A stretch of DNA of 64,000 nt from Pseudobutyrivibrio sp. Lineage in GTDB: Bacteria > Bacillota > Clostridia > Lachnospirales > Lachnospiraceae. The notes beneath the pieces are model-generated. The model was not told the origin of the DNA and did not search any database. It saw only the letters and a program-made list of their open reading frames with translations. A program made the position numbers and the translations under genes. Where the stretch lies: contig JAILKL010000075.1 in assembly GCA_024693775.1 (NCBI GenBank), positions 1 to 64,000 on the forward strand, in the 5' to 3' direction. Below are positions 8,450 through 17,720 of this stretch, piece after piece; position 1 is the stretch's first letter; the number at the start of each line of letters is the position of its first letter.

Positions 8450-10012
8450 ATGTCAGATTACATCTTGGAAATGAAACATATTGTAAAAGAGTTTTCCGGA
8501 GTAAGAGCCCTTGATGATGTAAATCTGCAGGTTAAAAAGGGAGAGATTCATGCCCTTTGTGGTGAGAACGGTGCAGGAAAATCTACTCTGATGAATGTAT
8601 TGTCGGGTGTCTATCCATACGGTACTTACGATGGGGATGTTGAGTATCATGGAGAGATTTGCAAATTCCATAATCTTAGAGATTCTGAAGCAAAAGGCAT
8701 TGTTATTATTCATCAGGAGTTGGCATTAAGCCCTCTTCTTTCAATTGCAGAAAATGTTTTCTTAGGAAATGAGCAGCTTTCAATGAAGGGTGTTATTGAC
8801 TGGACCAAAACTCGTCAAAAAGCACAGGAAATGTTAGCAAAGGTAGGACTGGAGCATGAGAATGTAAATGCGCCAGTAAATTCGCTTGGTGTAGGAAAGC
8901 AGCAGCTTATTGAAATTGCAAAGGCTATGGCTAAAAAGGTTGAGCTTTTGATTTTGGATGAGCCTACAGCTGCATTAAATGATGAAGAATCTAAAAAGCT
9001 TCTAGATATTATGCTAGAGCTTAAAAAACAGGGAATTACATGTATTATTATTTCCCATAAATTAAATGAAATTAGTTACGTAGCTGATGCGGTTACAGTA
9101 ATTAGAGATGGTAAGACCATCGAAACCCTTATAAAAGGAGTAGATGATTTCTCCGAGGATAGAGTTATAAAAGCCATGGTTGGTCGTGAGCTTACAAACA
9201 GATATCCAGAAAGAGAAGGCGTCACAATTGGCGATACAATATTTGAAGTAAAAAATTGGAATGTATTCCATCCAGATGATCCTGATCGTCAGGTTCTAAA
9301 GGATATTAACATCGAAGTTAAGGCAGGAGAAGTAGTTGGTCTGGCAGGACTTATGGGAGCTGGTCGTACAGAGTTTGCCATGAGTGTTTTTGGACATAGC
9401 TACGGACAGAAAATCTCTGGTACAGTAAAGATTAACGGGAAAGAGGTTAATCTAAAGACTGTAAAAGATGCAATTGATAATAAGCTTGCTTATGTTACTG
9501 AGGATAGAAAGACAAATGGTCTAATTCTCATTGGCGATATCAAGGAGAATATGACAATTGCAGCCCGTCCTAAGTTCTTCTCAAAGCGTGGTGTAATCAA
9601 TGGCAATGAAGAGATTCTTGCTGCTGAAGAATATAAAAAGAGAATTAATGTTAAAGCAAATTCCATCAATCAGGTTGTTGGCTCTCTTTCAGGTGGTAAC
9701 CAGCAAAAGGTAGTACTTGCAAAATGGATGCTTACACAGCCTGATGTACTTATTTTGGATGAGCCAACTCGAGGCATTGATGTTGGTGCTAAATACGAAA
9801 TTTATTGTGTAATTAATGAGCTGGCAAAGGCTGGCAAGGCGGTAATTGTAATATCATCTGAAATGCCTGAAATCATTGGTACTTGCGACAGAATCTACGT
9901 TATCAATGAGGGAGAAATTGCAGGTGAACTTTCAAGTGCTGAGGTATCTCAGGAGAAAATTATGCAGTGCGTAATGGCGCATAATAGAAAGGGTGATGGA
10001 AATGAAAAATAA
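8450..10012 (+). CDS. mmsA: Monosaccharide ABC transporter ATP-binding protein (MmsA/GguA-like)
   Basis: The ATG at 8450 follows AGAAGGAG and gives 520 residues with two fused ABC domains. Domain 1 has Walker A GENGAGKS (38-45), the signature-like LGVGKQQ and Walker B LLILDEP. Domain 2 has a degenerate Walker A (GLMGAGRT), signature LSGGNQQK and Walker B VLILDEP. This asymmetric pair is typical of CUT2 sugar importers, and the sequence matches the multiple-monosaccharide (GguA) subgroup best. It would power uptake through the downstream permease. Confidence 0.92.
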   Translation: MSDYILEMKHIVKEFSGVRALDDVNLQVKKGEIHALCGENGAGKSTLMNVLSGVYPYGTYDGDVEYHGEICKFHNLRDSEAKGIVIIHQELALSPLLSIAENVFLGNEQLSMKGVIDWTKTRQKAQEMLAKVGLEHENVNAPVNSLGVGKQQLIEIAKAMAKKVELLILDEPTAALNDEESKKLLDIMLELKKQGITCIIISHKLNEISYVADAVTVIRDGKTIETLIKGVDDFSEDRVIKAMVGRELTNRYPEREGVTIGDTIFEVKNWNVFHPDDPDRQVLKDINIEVKAGEVVGLAGLMGAGRTEFAMSVFGHSYGQKISGTVKINGKEVNLKTVKDAIDNKLAYVTEDRKTNGLILIGDIKENMTIAARPKFFSKRGVINGNEEILAAEEYKKRINVKANSINQVVGSLSGGNQQKVVLAKWMLTQPDVLILDEPTRGIDVGAKYEIYCVINELAKAGKAVIVISSEMPEIIGTCDRIYVINEGEIAGELSSAEVSQEKIMQCVMAHNRKGDGNEK

Positions 10013-11168
10013 AAGAGTAAATTTAGACATGAAACAATATGGTATGTTTATTGCCTTAATTGTTATCTATTTAATTTTTGCGGTTCTTACAGGTGGTAAA
10101 AACCTTACACCTATGAACATTAACAACCTGGTAATGCAAAATGGTTACGTAGTAATTCTTGCAATTGGTATGTTACTTTGCGTATTAACAGGTAACGTCG
10201 ACTTAGGCGTTGGTTCTGTAGTTGCTCTTTGTGGTGCCACAGCAGGTATCATGATGATGGACTACAAGATGAATATGTGGGTGGCAATTATTGCTGCACT
10301 TGCAATTGGTCTTTTAGTAGGTATGTTTGCTGGATTCTTTATTGCTTATCTTAGCATTCCACCATTCGTAGTTACACTGGCTACCATGCTTATGGGTAGA
10401 GGCTTAACCTACACACTTTTACAGGCTCAGACAAAGGGACCTCTTCCTACAAATTATAACTTTATTGGTGCAGGATTCCTTCCTACATATAAGATTTTCT
10501 TTGGTGATGGAGTATTAGACCTTGTAACAATAGCTGTTGCAATTATTGCATCAGTACTTCTTATTTGGGCTGAATTAAGAAGTATTAAGACAAAGAAAAA
10601 ATATAATTTTGCACTTGCTCCAACATGGCAGACAGTTTTAAAGCTTGTTGTTGAGTTATTTATTATCTGGTTCTTCTTTACAAAGCTTGCTAGATACAAT
10701 GGTTTACCATTTGTTCTTTTAATCATGGTAATTCTCATTGCAATCTATGCGTTTATTACTACTAAAACAGTAGCTGGTCGTCAGATTTATGCTCTTGGTG
10801 GTAACAGAAAAGCAGCAAACCTTTCTGGTATTGATACAAACAAAGTATTCTTCTGGGTATACACAAACATGGGTGTACTTGCAGCTGTTGCAGGTATCGT
10901 TCTTTCAGCTAGAAACGGATCATCTACACCAAAGGCTGGTGACGGATTCGAGATGGATGCCATCGCATCTTGCTACATTGGTGGTGCAGCCGTAGCTGGT
11001 GGTTCTGGTACAATCCTTGGTGCTGTTGTTGGTGCCTTTGTAATGGGTATTCTAAACAATGGTATGTCACTTTTTGGATGGTCAACAGATATCCAGAAAA
11101 TCGTAAAAGGTGCAGTACTTCTTGGCGCTGTAACAGTTGATGTTCTTTCAAAGCGCAAGAAAGCTTAG
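10002..11168 (+). CDS. mmsB: Monosaccharide ABC transporter permease (MmsB/GguB-like)
   Basis: This is a CUT2-type permease of about 388 residues with roughly ten TM segments and a conserved [16 protein letters not shown] region. It ends in SKRKK. I prefer the ATG at 10002, inside the end of the ATPase gene; an in-frame GTG at 9993 and ATG at 9996 are alternatives. The 11-base overlap implies coupling. A terminator follows, so the binding protein, ATPase and permease form one transport operon separate from the two-component genes. Confidence 0.9.
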   Translation: MKNKRVNLDMKQYGMFIALIVIYLIFAVLTGGKNLTPMNINNLVMQNGYVVILAIGMLLCVLTGNVDLGVGSVVALCGATAGIMMMDYKMNMWVAIIAALAIGLLVGMFAGFFIAYLSIPPFVVTLATMLMGRGLTYTLLQAQTKGPLPTNYNFIGAGFLPTYKIFFGDGVLDLVTIAVAIIASVLLIWAELRSIKTKKKYNFALAPTWQTVLKLVVELFIIWFFFTKLARYNGLPFVLLIMVILIAIYAFITTKTVAGRQIYALGGNRKAANLSGIDTNKVFFWVYTNMGVLAAVAGIVLSARNGSSTPKAGDGFEMDAIASCYIGGAAVAGGSGTILGAVVGAFVMGILNNGMSLFGWSTDIQKIVKGAVLLGAVTVDVLSKRKKA

Positions 11169-11194
11169 CGATATTTAAATAATAAAAACAATTA

Positions 11195-11245
11195 CCCTAC
11201 AATCCTTGAAATGATGACACATTTAAGGGATTGTGGGGCTTTTTT
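11195..11245 (+). terminator. Terminator of the monosaccharide transport operon
   Basis: An imperfect long hairpin (ccctacaatcctt from 11195 with aagggattgtgggg ending 11238, one bulge and a wobble pair) is followed by six T at 11240-11245. Confidence 0.8.
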
Positions 11246-11278
11246 AGTTAAAACTTCATTTTAATCAATAGGCGGTTT

Positions 11279-11287
11279 TGCTATAAT
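11279..11287 (+). promoter_or_regulatory. Extended -10 promoter of the response-regulator operon
   Basis: TGCTATAAT is a full extended -10; the -35 position is poor (TTTTAA at 11259). Transcription would start near 11294, giving a leader of about 30 nt. Confidence 0.6.
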
Positions 11288-11321
11288 TAGTTTAGGTTTT
11301 TACGTAATTGGGGGATTACAT

Positions 11322-12920
11322 ATGTATAATGTTATGCTTGTTGACGATGAGGAAGAGGTCCGCATCGCTATTGAAAAAAAGATTAATTGGGAGGACTTGG
11401 GCTTTCAGGTGGTAGCATCTGCTGAAAATGGTCAGGATGCGCTAGAGAAGGCTTTGGACAATCAGCCGGATGTGGTTCTCACCGATATAAATATGCCTTT
11501 CATGAATGGCTTAGAGTTTTCAAAGCTTTTAAAATCAGAGCTTCCTGCTACAAGAATTGTTATATTTTCTGGATATGACGAATTTGAGTATGCAAAGGAG
11601 GCTATTGAGCTTTCAGCAGAAGAATATATATTAAAGCCTATTGATGCTGAGGAGTTAAAAGGGGTTTTTTCACGTCTAAAAAATAGCTTGGATGAGGAAT
11701 TAGACAAGCGACGAAATCTAGAAAATCTCAAAAAATATTATCAGGAAAGTGTTCCCTTTTTTAAGGAACAATTTATCATCGGCCTTATCGAAGGCCACAT
11801 TGAAACAAATCGTATCAAAGAAATCTACAATGAATACGGTCAGGGCATGGAGGGAAACTACTATGCTGTTGGAATAATACGTCTGATATTTGACAAGGAC
11901 GAAAGTATGGACGTGGATTCGAGACGTTTATTTTCTGTATCCTTAAATCAACTGGCTTTAGAAAAGCTATCAGAGCATTCCAATTATCACTGCGTCAATT
12001 ACCTAGGCAATGTTATTGTATTAGGCTGCTTTGACAGTGAGGAAGAATATGACAATTTCCTATTAGATTTAGATATGATCTGTAAGCTTTCTTCAAAGCT
12101 ATTACAAATTAATACAACGGCAGGTGTTGGTACAATAGTAAGCGAGCTAAAGGATTTATTTAGTTCCTTTAAATCTGCCAAGGATGCCATTTCCTACAGG
12201 ATTTTATTTGACGATAATCAGGCCATTTCTATAAGGGATGTGGAGCCAAATGATAGCGCGGTAAACCTCTTTGAAAATGATAATGTTAATAGAATTTTAA
12301 AGCAAATAAAGATAGGATCCAAGGCAGACCTTTCAGAGGAAGTAAACAATTTCTTTATGGATTTAATAGAAAAGAATATTTCCTTGTATCAATTAAAGCT
12401 TTCAATCATAGAAGCCTATTTTGAATTATTTAAACTGGCAAAATCCTATACAGAGGAGTCCACTTCATTTGATCAAAATATTGATGTATTAGCTACTCTT
12501 GATAACTTTGATTCTATGGATGAAATGCAAGAGTGGTTTTTGGAAAAATGCCTGTCTGTTAGAGCTTTGATTAAACAAAACAGAACAGACTCAACTACCT
12601 TGCTGATAAATAAAGCAAAGGAATATATTTCTGAGCATTATAATGAATCAGAGCTTTCTGTGGACCAGGTGTGCTCTTATTTAGGTGTTAGTGCTACTTA
12701 TTTTTCAGCATTGTTTAAAAAGAATACAGGGGTGAGCTTTGTAACCTATCTTACCAATTTGCGCTTAGAAAAGGCTATAGAACTGCTTAATACAACGGAT
12801 GAAAAAAGCTATGTAATTGGAAAAATGATAGGCTATGATGAGCCAAATTATTTTAGCTACGTATTTAAAAAGGCATATGGTATTTCGCCTTCAAAATATC
12901 GTAAACAGATGGAGAAATAA
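11322..12920 (+). CDS. AraC-type response regulator (YesN-like)
   Basis: This 532-residue protein has an N-terminal receiver domain with acidic pocket Asp8/Asp9, phospho-acceptor Asp55 (VVLTDINMP), Ser83 and Lys105. A long middle linker follows, then a C-terminal AraC double helix-turn-helix (from about residue 430, with YLGVSATYFSALFKKNTGVS and the final YGISPSKYRK). Phosphorylation by the adjacent YesM-like kinase would control carbohydrate genes, most likely the transport operon just upstream. Its stop overlaps the kinase ATG (TAATG). Confidence 0.92.
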   Translation: MYNVMLVDDEEEVRIAIEKKINWEDLGFQVVASAENGQDALEKALDNQPDVVLTDINMPFMNGLEFSKLLKSELPATRIVIFSGYDEFEYAKEAIELSAEEYILKPIDAEELKGVFSRLKNSLDEELDKRRNLENLKKYYQESVPFFKEQFIIGLIEGHIETNRIKEIYNEYGQGMEGNYYAVGIIRLIFDKDESMDVDSRRLFSVSLNQLALEKLSEHSNYHCVNYLGNVIVLGCFDSEEEYDNFLLDLDMICKLSSKLLQINTTAGVGTIVSELKDLFSSFKSAKDAISYRILFDDNQAISIRDVEPNDSAVNLFENDNVNRILKQIKIGSKADLSEEVNNFFMDLIEKNISLYQLKLSIIEAYFELFKLAKSYTEESTSFDQNIDVLATLDNFDSMDEMQEWFLEKCLSVRALIKQNRTDSTTLLINKAKEYISEHYNESELSVDQVCSYLGVSATYFSALFKKNTGVSFVTYLTNLRLEKAIELLNTTDEKSYVIGKMIGYDEPNYFSYVFKKAYGISPSKYRKQMEK

Positions 12921-14740
12921 TGTTAAAAAATAGGATTGAGGGGAAATTTAGTCGTTTTAGACAGGCGTCTAAACGTAGAAGCATCCAGCTGGTTATTTCT
13001 ATTTCTTTTACCCTTGTTGCCATTATTAGTATGACCTTTATGGCCTTTGCCTTTTACACCAATTATGTAAACACGGCCAGACAAAGAGCTATTGAAGATA
13101 ACAAGCAGGTGATTGAACAGGTTAGCTGGAACTTAAACTCATACCTTAGAAATATGATGGGTATTTCAAACGGTATGTATTATAACGTAATTAAAAATAT
13201 GGACATGACTTCGGATTCCATGACTGAGGAGATGGATTTGCTATACGAGGCAAACAAGGATGATTTGATTAGTATAGCCTGCATCTCTGAGGATGGAGCC
13301 CTTATTTCTGCTGCGCCAATTGCCACCAGAAAGGCGGGAGTGGATTTTACCGACCAGGAATGGTTTGTAGGAACTGAGGAGGATATCGAAAATTTTTATT
13401 TTTCAAAGCCTCATGTTCAAAATATGTTTGAAACTAGTAATTATAGGTATTACTGGGTAGTTTCTCTGAGCCGAAGTATAGATTTAAATTATATGGGCTA
13501 TACCAGACCTGGAATTTTGTTGGTAGACATGAACTATTCATCTATCGAGCAAATGTTTTCCAGGGTAAATGAAAATGGTACTGGCTATGTGTACTTGATA
13601 GATTCAAATGGCGAAATTATTTATCATCCAAAGCAAAAGGCTATTTATGCTGGCATTGTAGAGGAAAACAATGTACAGGCGGCAAGCTACGATGATGGAG
13701 ATTACATAGAAAATTTTAATGGAGATAAACGTTCTGTTATTGTCAAAACTGTAGGCTACACCGGCTGGAAGATTGTTTCTGTTGTGCCTATGAACGAGTT
13801 GGCTGGTGACTATACTCAGCTACGGGCATTTATGCTAATTATCATAACAGTAACGATTTTCTTAATCTTGTTTGGAAACATTTTTATTTCAAAAATTGTA
13901 ACTGATCCTATTAAAAAGCTTGAAAATTCTTTGAATGATATTGAAGCTGGAAAATTTGAATCAGACAAGATATATATTGGTGGTTCTCATGAAATCAGAC
14001 ACTTGGGACGTACCATTAAGTCCCTTGTCGACCAAATGAAGGAATTGATGGATGAAAGAGTAAAGGAGCAAAAGGAGAAGAGAAAATCCGAGTTAAATGC
14101 TCTTCAGGCTCAGATTAATCCTCATTTTTTATATAATACACTTGATTCAGTAGTATGGATGATTGAGGCGGATAGAAATCAGGATGCAATTTCTATGATT
14201 ACTAGCCTGGCCACCTTGTTTAGAATCAGTCTAAGCAAAGGAAACAATATTATCACTATAAAGGATGAGGTAACTCACGCAAAGAATTATTTAGCTATCC
14301 AGAAGGTGCGCTATAAGAATAAATTTGAAGCAAATATAAATATTGATCCTGCAATAGAAAATTGCATAACTATAAAGCTAATTATTCAGCCTTTAATTGA
14401 AAATGCTATTTATCATGCCGTGGGTGATTTGGACGATGAAGGAATTATCGATATAAACGGTTATGAGAGGGATGGAGATATTTATATAGAAGTAAGGGAT
14501 AATGGAATGGGAATTCCTCCAGAAATCCTAGAAGGGCTATTAAAAGAAAAGACAGAGTCAAAGGGCAAAGGTTCTGGAATCGGTCTATGGAATATAAATC
14601 AAAGAATTAATCTATATTTCAAAGGAGATTACGGCTTGAGACTGGAAAGTGAGCTGGATGAGGGCACCACAGCTATTATCAAGCTTCCTAAGATTACTTA
14701 CGAGGAATACAAGGGAGGTGACAAGAGTGCTGAAAAATAA
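12920..14740 (+). CDS. YesM-type sensor histidine kinase
   Basis: This 606-residue membrane kinase has a first TM at about 24-46, a large extracytoplasmic Cache-like sensor, a second TM at about 303-325, HAMP, then the His_kinase/HATPase module. The phospho-acceptor is His402 in QINPHFLYN. The N-box region (LIIQPLIENAIYHA) and G-boxes (DNGMGIPP, GSGIGLWNI) are present. It is the cognate partner of the AraC-type regulator, to which it is joined by a 1-base overlap. The two sugar-binding proteins encoded next are plausible accessory sensors. Confidence 0.92.
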   Translation: MLKNRIEGKFSRFRQASKRRSIQLVISISFTLVAIISMTFMAFAFYTNYVNTARQRAIEDNKQVIEQVSWNLNSYLRNMMGISNGMYYNVIKNMDMTSDSMTEEMDLLYEANKDDLISIACISEDGALISAAPIATRKAGVDFTDQEWFVGTEEDIENFYFSKPHVQNMFETSNYRYYWVVSLSRSIDLNYMGYTRPGILLVDMNYSSIEQMFSRVNENGTGYVYLIDSNGEIIYHPKQKAIYAGIVEENNVQAASYDDGDYIENFNGDKRSVIVKTVGYTGWKIVSVVPMNELAGDYTQLRAFMLIIITVTIFLILFGNIFISKIVTDPIKKLENSLNDIEAGKFESDKIYIGGSHEIRHLGRTIKSLVDQMKELMDERVKEQKEKRKSELNALQAQINPHFLYNTLDSVVWMIEADRNQDAISMITSLATLFRISLSKGNNIITIKDEVTHAKNYLAIQKVRYKNKFEANINIDPAIENCITIKLIIQPLIENAIYHAVGDLDDEGIIDINGYERDGDIYIEVRDNGMGIPPEILEGLLKEKTESKGKGSGIGLWNINQRINLYFKGDYGLRLESELDEGTTAIIKLPKITYEEYKGGDKSAEK

Positions 14741-15665
14741 ACTATTTATAGGCTCCTTTTTGGCGATCCTTCTTTTAATTGTTGTGGAATTTTTGATTTA
14801 CAATACGTATATTTTTGGCGACAAAAGAATAGTAAACATTTCGTTTATTGTCTGTGATGATACCCTGACTAACTGGGAGAGTATGAAATCAGGAGCTGCG
14901 GCATGCTCCAACGATTATGACAGCTCGGTCATTTTTTTGAATTCCTCAAAGGACGCTGGGGCCCAGGGACAAATCGATTTAATAAAGTCCCAATTAGATG
15001 CAGGAACAGATTATGTTGTGGTTGTTCCTTATGACTATGAGGAGATTGCCAATTATATTATTGATAATGATTTAGAGAAAAGGGTAGTAATAGTTAGAAA
15101 TGGAGCTAAGAACAAAAAGCTTAAGTCTGTTCTTGCTGATGAAAAGCTATTAGGCTCTGATTTGGCTGAATATATAGCTGAGCATTCCGATTGCAAGAAT
15201 CTGGTTTTATTAACTCACCAAAATGATTTGGATAAGGAGCAGCTAATTGTAGGCCTAGATGAGACTTTGGCGGACTCTGGAATAAATTTAAATATCAAAT
15301 ATTATGAGGACTATAGCAAGGAAAATGATTTGATTTTTTACAATTATATTGCCTCTGGAATGTATGATGGTATTGTTACGTTAGATGAAAAATCCATTGA
15401 TAATGCTGTTGCTGCTAAGGATAATATTTCCTCAGAAATACCGATTTATAGCTTAGATAATAGACCCATTGCTGTTTATTATTTAGAAAAAAACCAAATA
15501 AATGCCTTGGCCTTCAAGGATGATTATACCATGGGCTTTTTAGCAGTAGATATGCTGATGAACCCTAAGAATCATACTAATACAGACGGGCTATACTATA
15601 TAGTAGATAAGGAGAATATGTATTTGGAGCAAAATCAAAAGGTATTGTTTCCATTTGCAAAATAG
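14727..15665 (+). CDS. Membrane-anchored sugar-binding-like protein
   Basis: The GTG at 14727, 6 bases after GGGAGGTG, is the best start; it overlaps the kinase gene by 14 bases and gives 312 residues. An N-terminal hydrophobic segment (about 7-25) with no Cys acts as an uncleaved anchor. The rest resembles a type I periplasmic-binding fold of the ribose/galactose class (ISFIVCDDTLTNWESMKSGA, later VVVVPYDYEEI and GIVTLDEKSI). No permease genes are attached, so it probably reports ligand to the adjacent kinase rather than feeding a transporter. Confidence 0.7.
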   Translation: MLKNKLFIGSFLAILLLIVVEFLIYNTYIFGDKRIVNISFIVCDDTLTNWESMKSGAAACSNDYDSSVIFLNSSKDAGAQGQIDLIKSQLDAGTDYVVVVPYDYEEIANYIIDNDLEKRVVIVRNGAKNKKLKSVLADEKLLGSDLAEYIAEHSDCKNLVLLTHQNDLDKEQLIVGLDETLADSGINLNIKYYEDYSKENDLIFYNYIASGMYDGIVTLDEKSIDNAVAAKDNISSEIPIYSLDNRPIAVYYLEKNQINALAFKDDYTMGFLAVDMLMNPKNHTNTDGLYYIVDKENMYLEQNQKVLFPFAK

Positions 15666-15670
15666 AGGCT

Positions 15671-16705
15671 ATGAAACGAATAATATCAATTGCACTGGTA
15701 TTTGCAATATTGATTTGTACTGGATGCTCAAAAAAGACTACAACTGAAGAAACAAAGCAATCTGTAAAGATTGGTATTACTATGTACAATGAGTTTGATG
15801 TCTTTACAGAAGAAATCCTAAAAAATATTGAAAATGACCTGGCTGAATATGCCAAGAATAACGATGTGGAAATTTCCACAACAGTAGTGTATTCAGGAGA
15901 AAACCAGCTGGTCCAAAATGATCAGGTAGATGATTTTATAGACAAAGATTATGATGTTGTTTGTGTGAATTTGGTCGATAGAACGGATCCATCTGTTATT
16001 ATAGAAAGAGCAAAGAATACCTCCACACCAATCATATTTTTTAATAGAGAATTGGTAAAGGATGATCTAAAAAGATACGACAAGCTATACTACGTGGGGG
16101 CTGATCCAGCTCAAAGTGGGCAGCTTCAGGGAGAGCTGGTTCTTGAAGCCTTGAATGATCCAGAGATTTTTGAAAAGATTGATTTTAATCATGATGGAGT
16201 TATTCAATATGTACTACTAGAAGGCGAGGCTGGTCATCAGGATGCAATTGTTAGATCTAGAGTTTCTGTAAACACCATAAAAAATAATGGCTATGAAATG
16301 GAAATTCTGGGCGATGAAATTGCCAATTGGGACAGACAACAGGCCAAGACAAAAATGAATTCTTTATTAGAAGGGCACCCATGGCAGATAGAGCTAATCT
16401 TAGCAAATGATGATAATATGGCACTTGGCGCAATAGATGCGCTTGAAAGCTACGGAGTAAAGGAAATGCCATTAATTGTAGGCGTGAATGGTCAGCAGGA
16501 GGCTCTTGAGGCCATCAATGATAAGAAAATGTATGGTACAGTTCTAAATAATGCCGAGGAAAAGGGTAGTATTATTGCTAGCATGGCAGCAGGCTTAGCT
16601 TTAAATGGAAGCGTTCCAGATGATATCGAATTATCTGATGGAAAATACATTTATGTGGACTATGAACCTATTAATCAGGATACTGTTTTACAGTATTTGG
16701 AGTAG
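15671..16705 (+). CDS. Galactose/glucose-binding lipoprotein (MglB-like)
   Basis: This 344-residue lipoprotein has a lipobox at LICTGC (Cys19). The mature part matches MglB: IPA-type strands, NREL sugar-contact region, and a calcium EF-hand-like loop DFNHDGVIQYVLLEGEAGH. The later LILANDDNMALGAIDAL matches the sugar-contact hinge. It would bind galactose or glucose at the cell surface. It sits 5 bases after the anchored binding protein in the two-component operon and has no own ATPase or permease, so it may be a sensor or may share the transporter upstream. Confidence 0.82.
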   Translation: MKRIISIALVFAILICTGCSKKTTTEETKQSVKIGITMYNEFDVFTEEILKNIENDLAEYAKNNDVEISTTVVYSGENQLVQNDQVDDFIDKDYDVVCVNLVDRTDPSVIIERAKNTSTPIIFFNRELVKDDLKRYDKLYYVGADPAQSGQLQGELVLEALNDPEIFEKIDFNHDGVIQYVLLEGEAGHQDAIVRSRVSVNTIKNNGYEMEILGDEIANWDRQQAKTKMNSLLEGHPWQIELILANDDNMALGAIDALESYGVKEMPLIVGVNGQQEALEAINDKKMYGTVLNNAEEKGSIIASMAAGLALNGSVPDDIELSDGKYIYVDYEPINQDTVLQYLE

Positions 16706-16714
16706 AAATTTTGG

Positions 16715-16744
16715 TTGATATCTTTACCTTTATGGGGTTATAAT
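16715..16744 (+). promoter_or_regulatory. Sigma-A promoter of the rhomboid-like gene
   Basis: TTGATA at 16715-16720 and TATAAT at 16739-16744 with an 18-base spacer. Confidence 0.65.
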
Positions 16745-16797
16745 CTTATGGTCTGAAATTATGTAAATATAGTTATTACCAAAACGGAGGTAGAGAT

Positions 16798-17664
16798 TTG
16801 TTAGATAAGCTAGAAAGAAAATTTGGTAAGTACGCTATTAATAATTTAATCGTATATTTGTTATGCGGATATATAATTGGCTATTTACTACAGTTCGGCA
16901 GCAGTTTTACAAACGTTAATTATCTTGGCGCTATTACATTAGAGCCATATTATATTATTCACAATTTCCAGATATGGAGATTGTTTACCTGGGTACTTAT
17001 GCCACCAGGGGTCAGTCCTTTATGGGCCATTATTATGTTCTTGCTTTACTATCAGCTAGGTAGTACTTTAGAGCGCACATGGGGCGCATTCCGTTTCAAT
17101 GTTTACATCTTTGGAGGTATGCTCTTCACTGTTATTGGTGCCTTTATCATTTATTTTGCTACAGGCGGCAATACAGTAGGTATTGGTAATTTAATTAGTA
17201 CATATTATATTAATTTATCAATATTCTTAGCATTTTCTGTATGCTTCCCAGATATGCAGGTTATGCTATATTTTATCATTCCAATAAAAATGAAATGGAT
17301 GTCTATTTTCTATGTAGTTATCGTTGGATACGAGGTTATCAAGTATTTCAGCGTAGGCGCTTGGTACTATGCCGTGCCAATTATTGCGTCTCTACTTAAC
17401 TTTGGAATTTTCTTCCTTATGACTAGAAAGAACTTGAGCCGCTTTAATCCAAAGGATATACATAGAAGAGCAGAATTTAAACGTCAGGCGACACCACCTC
17501 GTACACAGTATAGAGATGGCACACCTATTGCTCGTCACAAATGTGCAGTTTGCGGTCGCACGGAGATTACCAATCCAGAGCTTGAGTTTAGATTTTGCAG
17601 TAAATGCAACGGTAATTATGAATATTGCTCTGAGCATTTATTTACTCACAAGCATATTATGTAA
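16798..17664 (+). CDS. Rhomboid-like membrane protein with C-terminal zinc ribbon
   Basis: A TTG start 7 bases after CGGAGG gives 288 residues. About six TM helices have a rhomboid/derlin-like layout (QIWRLFTWVLMPPG after TM1, then LLYYQLGSTLERTWGAFRFN), as in rhomboid-fold proteins. The GxSG catalytic motif is absent where expected (YYINLSIFLAF), so it is likely a pseudoprotease. The soluble tail from about residue 220 carries a Cys/His cluster: CAVCG, FCSKCNGNYEYC and H residues, consistent with zinc binding. Function unknown; it may act in membrane-protein quality control. Confidence 0.65.
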   Translation: MLDKLERKFGKYAINNLIVYLLCGYIIGYLLQFGSSFTNVNYLGAITLEPYYIIHNFQIWRLFTWVLMPPGVSPLWAIIMFLLYYQLGSTLERTWGAFRFNVYIFGGMLFTVIGAFIIYFATGGNTVGIGNLISTYYINLSIFLAFSVCFPDMQVMLYFIIPIKMKWMSIFYVVIVGYEVIKYFSVGAWYYAVPIIASLLNFGIFFLMTRKNLSRFNPKDIHRRAEFKRQATPPRTQYRDGTPIARHKCAVCGRTEITNPELEFRFCSKCNGNYEYCSEHLFTHKHIM

Positions 17665-17667
17665 ATA

Positions 17668-17686
17668 AAAGCTGATTTTCAGCTTT
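17668..17686 (+). terminator. Short hairpin between rhomboid-like gene and glnS
   Basis: A perfect 8-bp stem (aaagctga / tcagcttt) with a 3-nt loop lies directly after the stop; the T-run is only the stem's own three T. It is a weak terminator at best. Confidence 0.35.
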
Positions 17687-17720
17687 GCTATAAATTAACG
17701 TGAAGGGATTTAATTTAATA

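Noticed and set aside
14649-14726. Upstream in-frame start for the anchored binding protein
   Set aside because: It lies in the kinase coding region without a ribosome site; GGGAGGTG before the GTG at 14727 decides the start.
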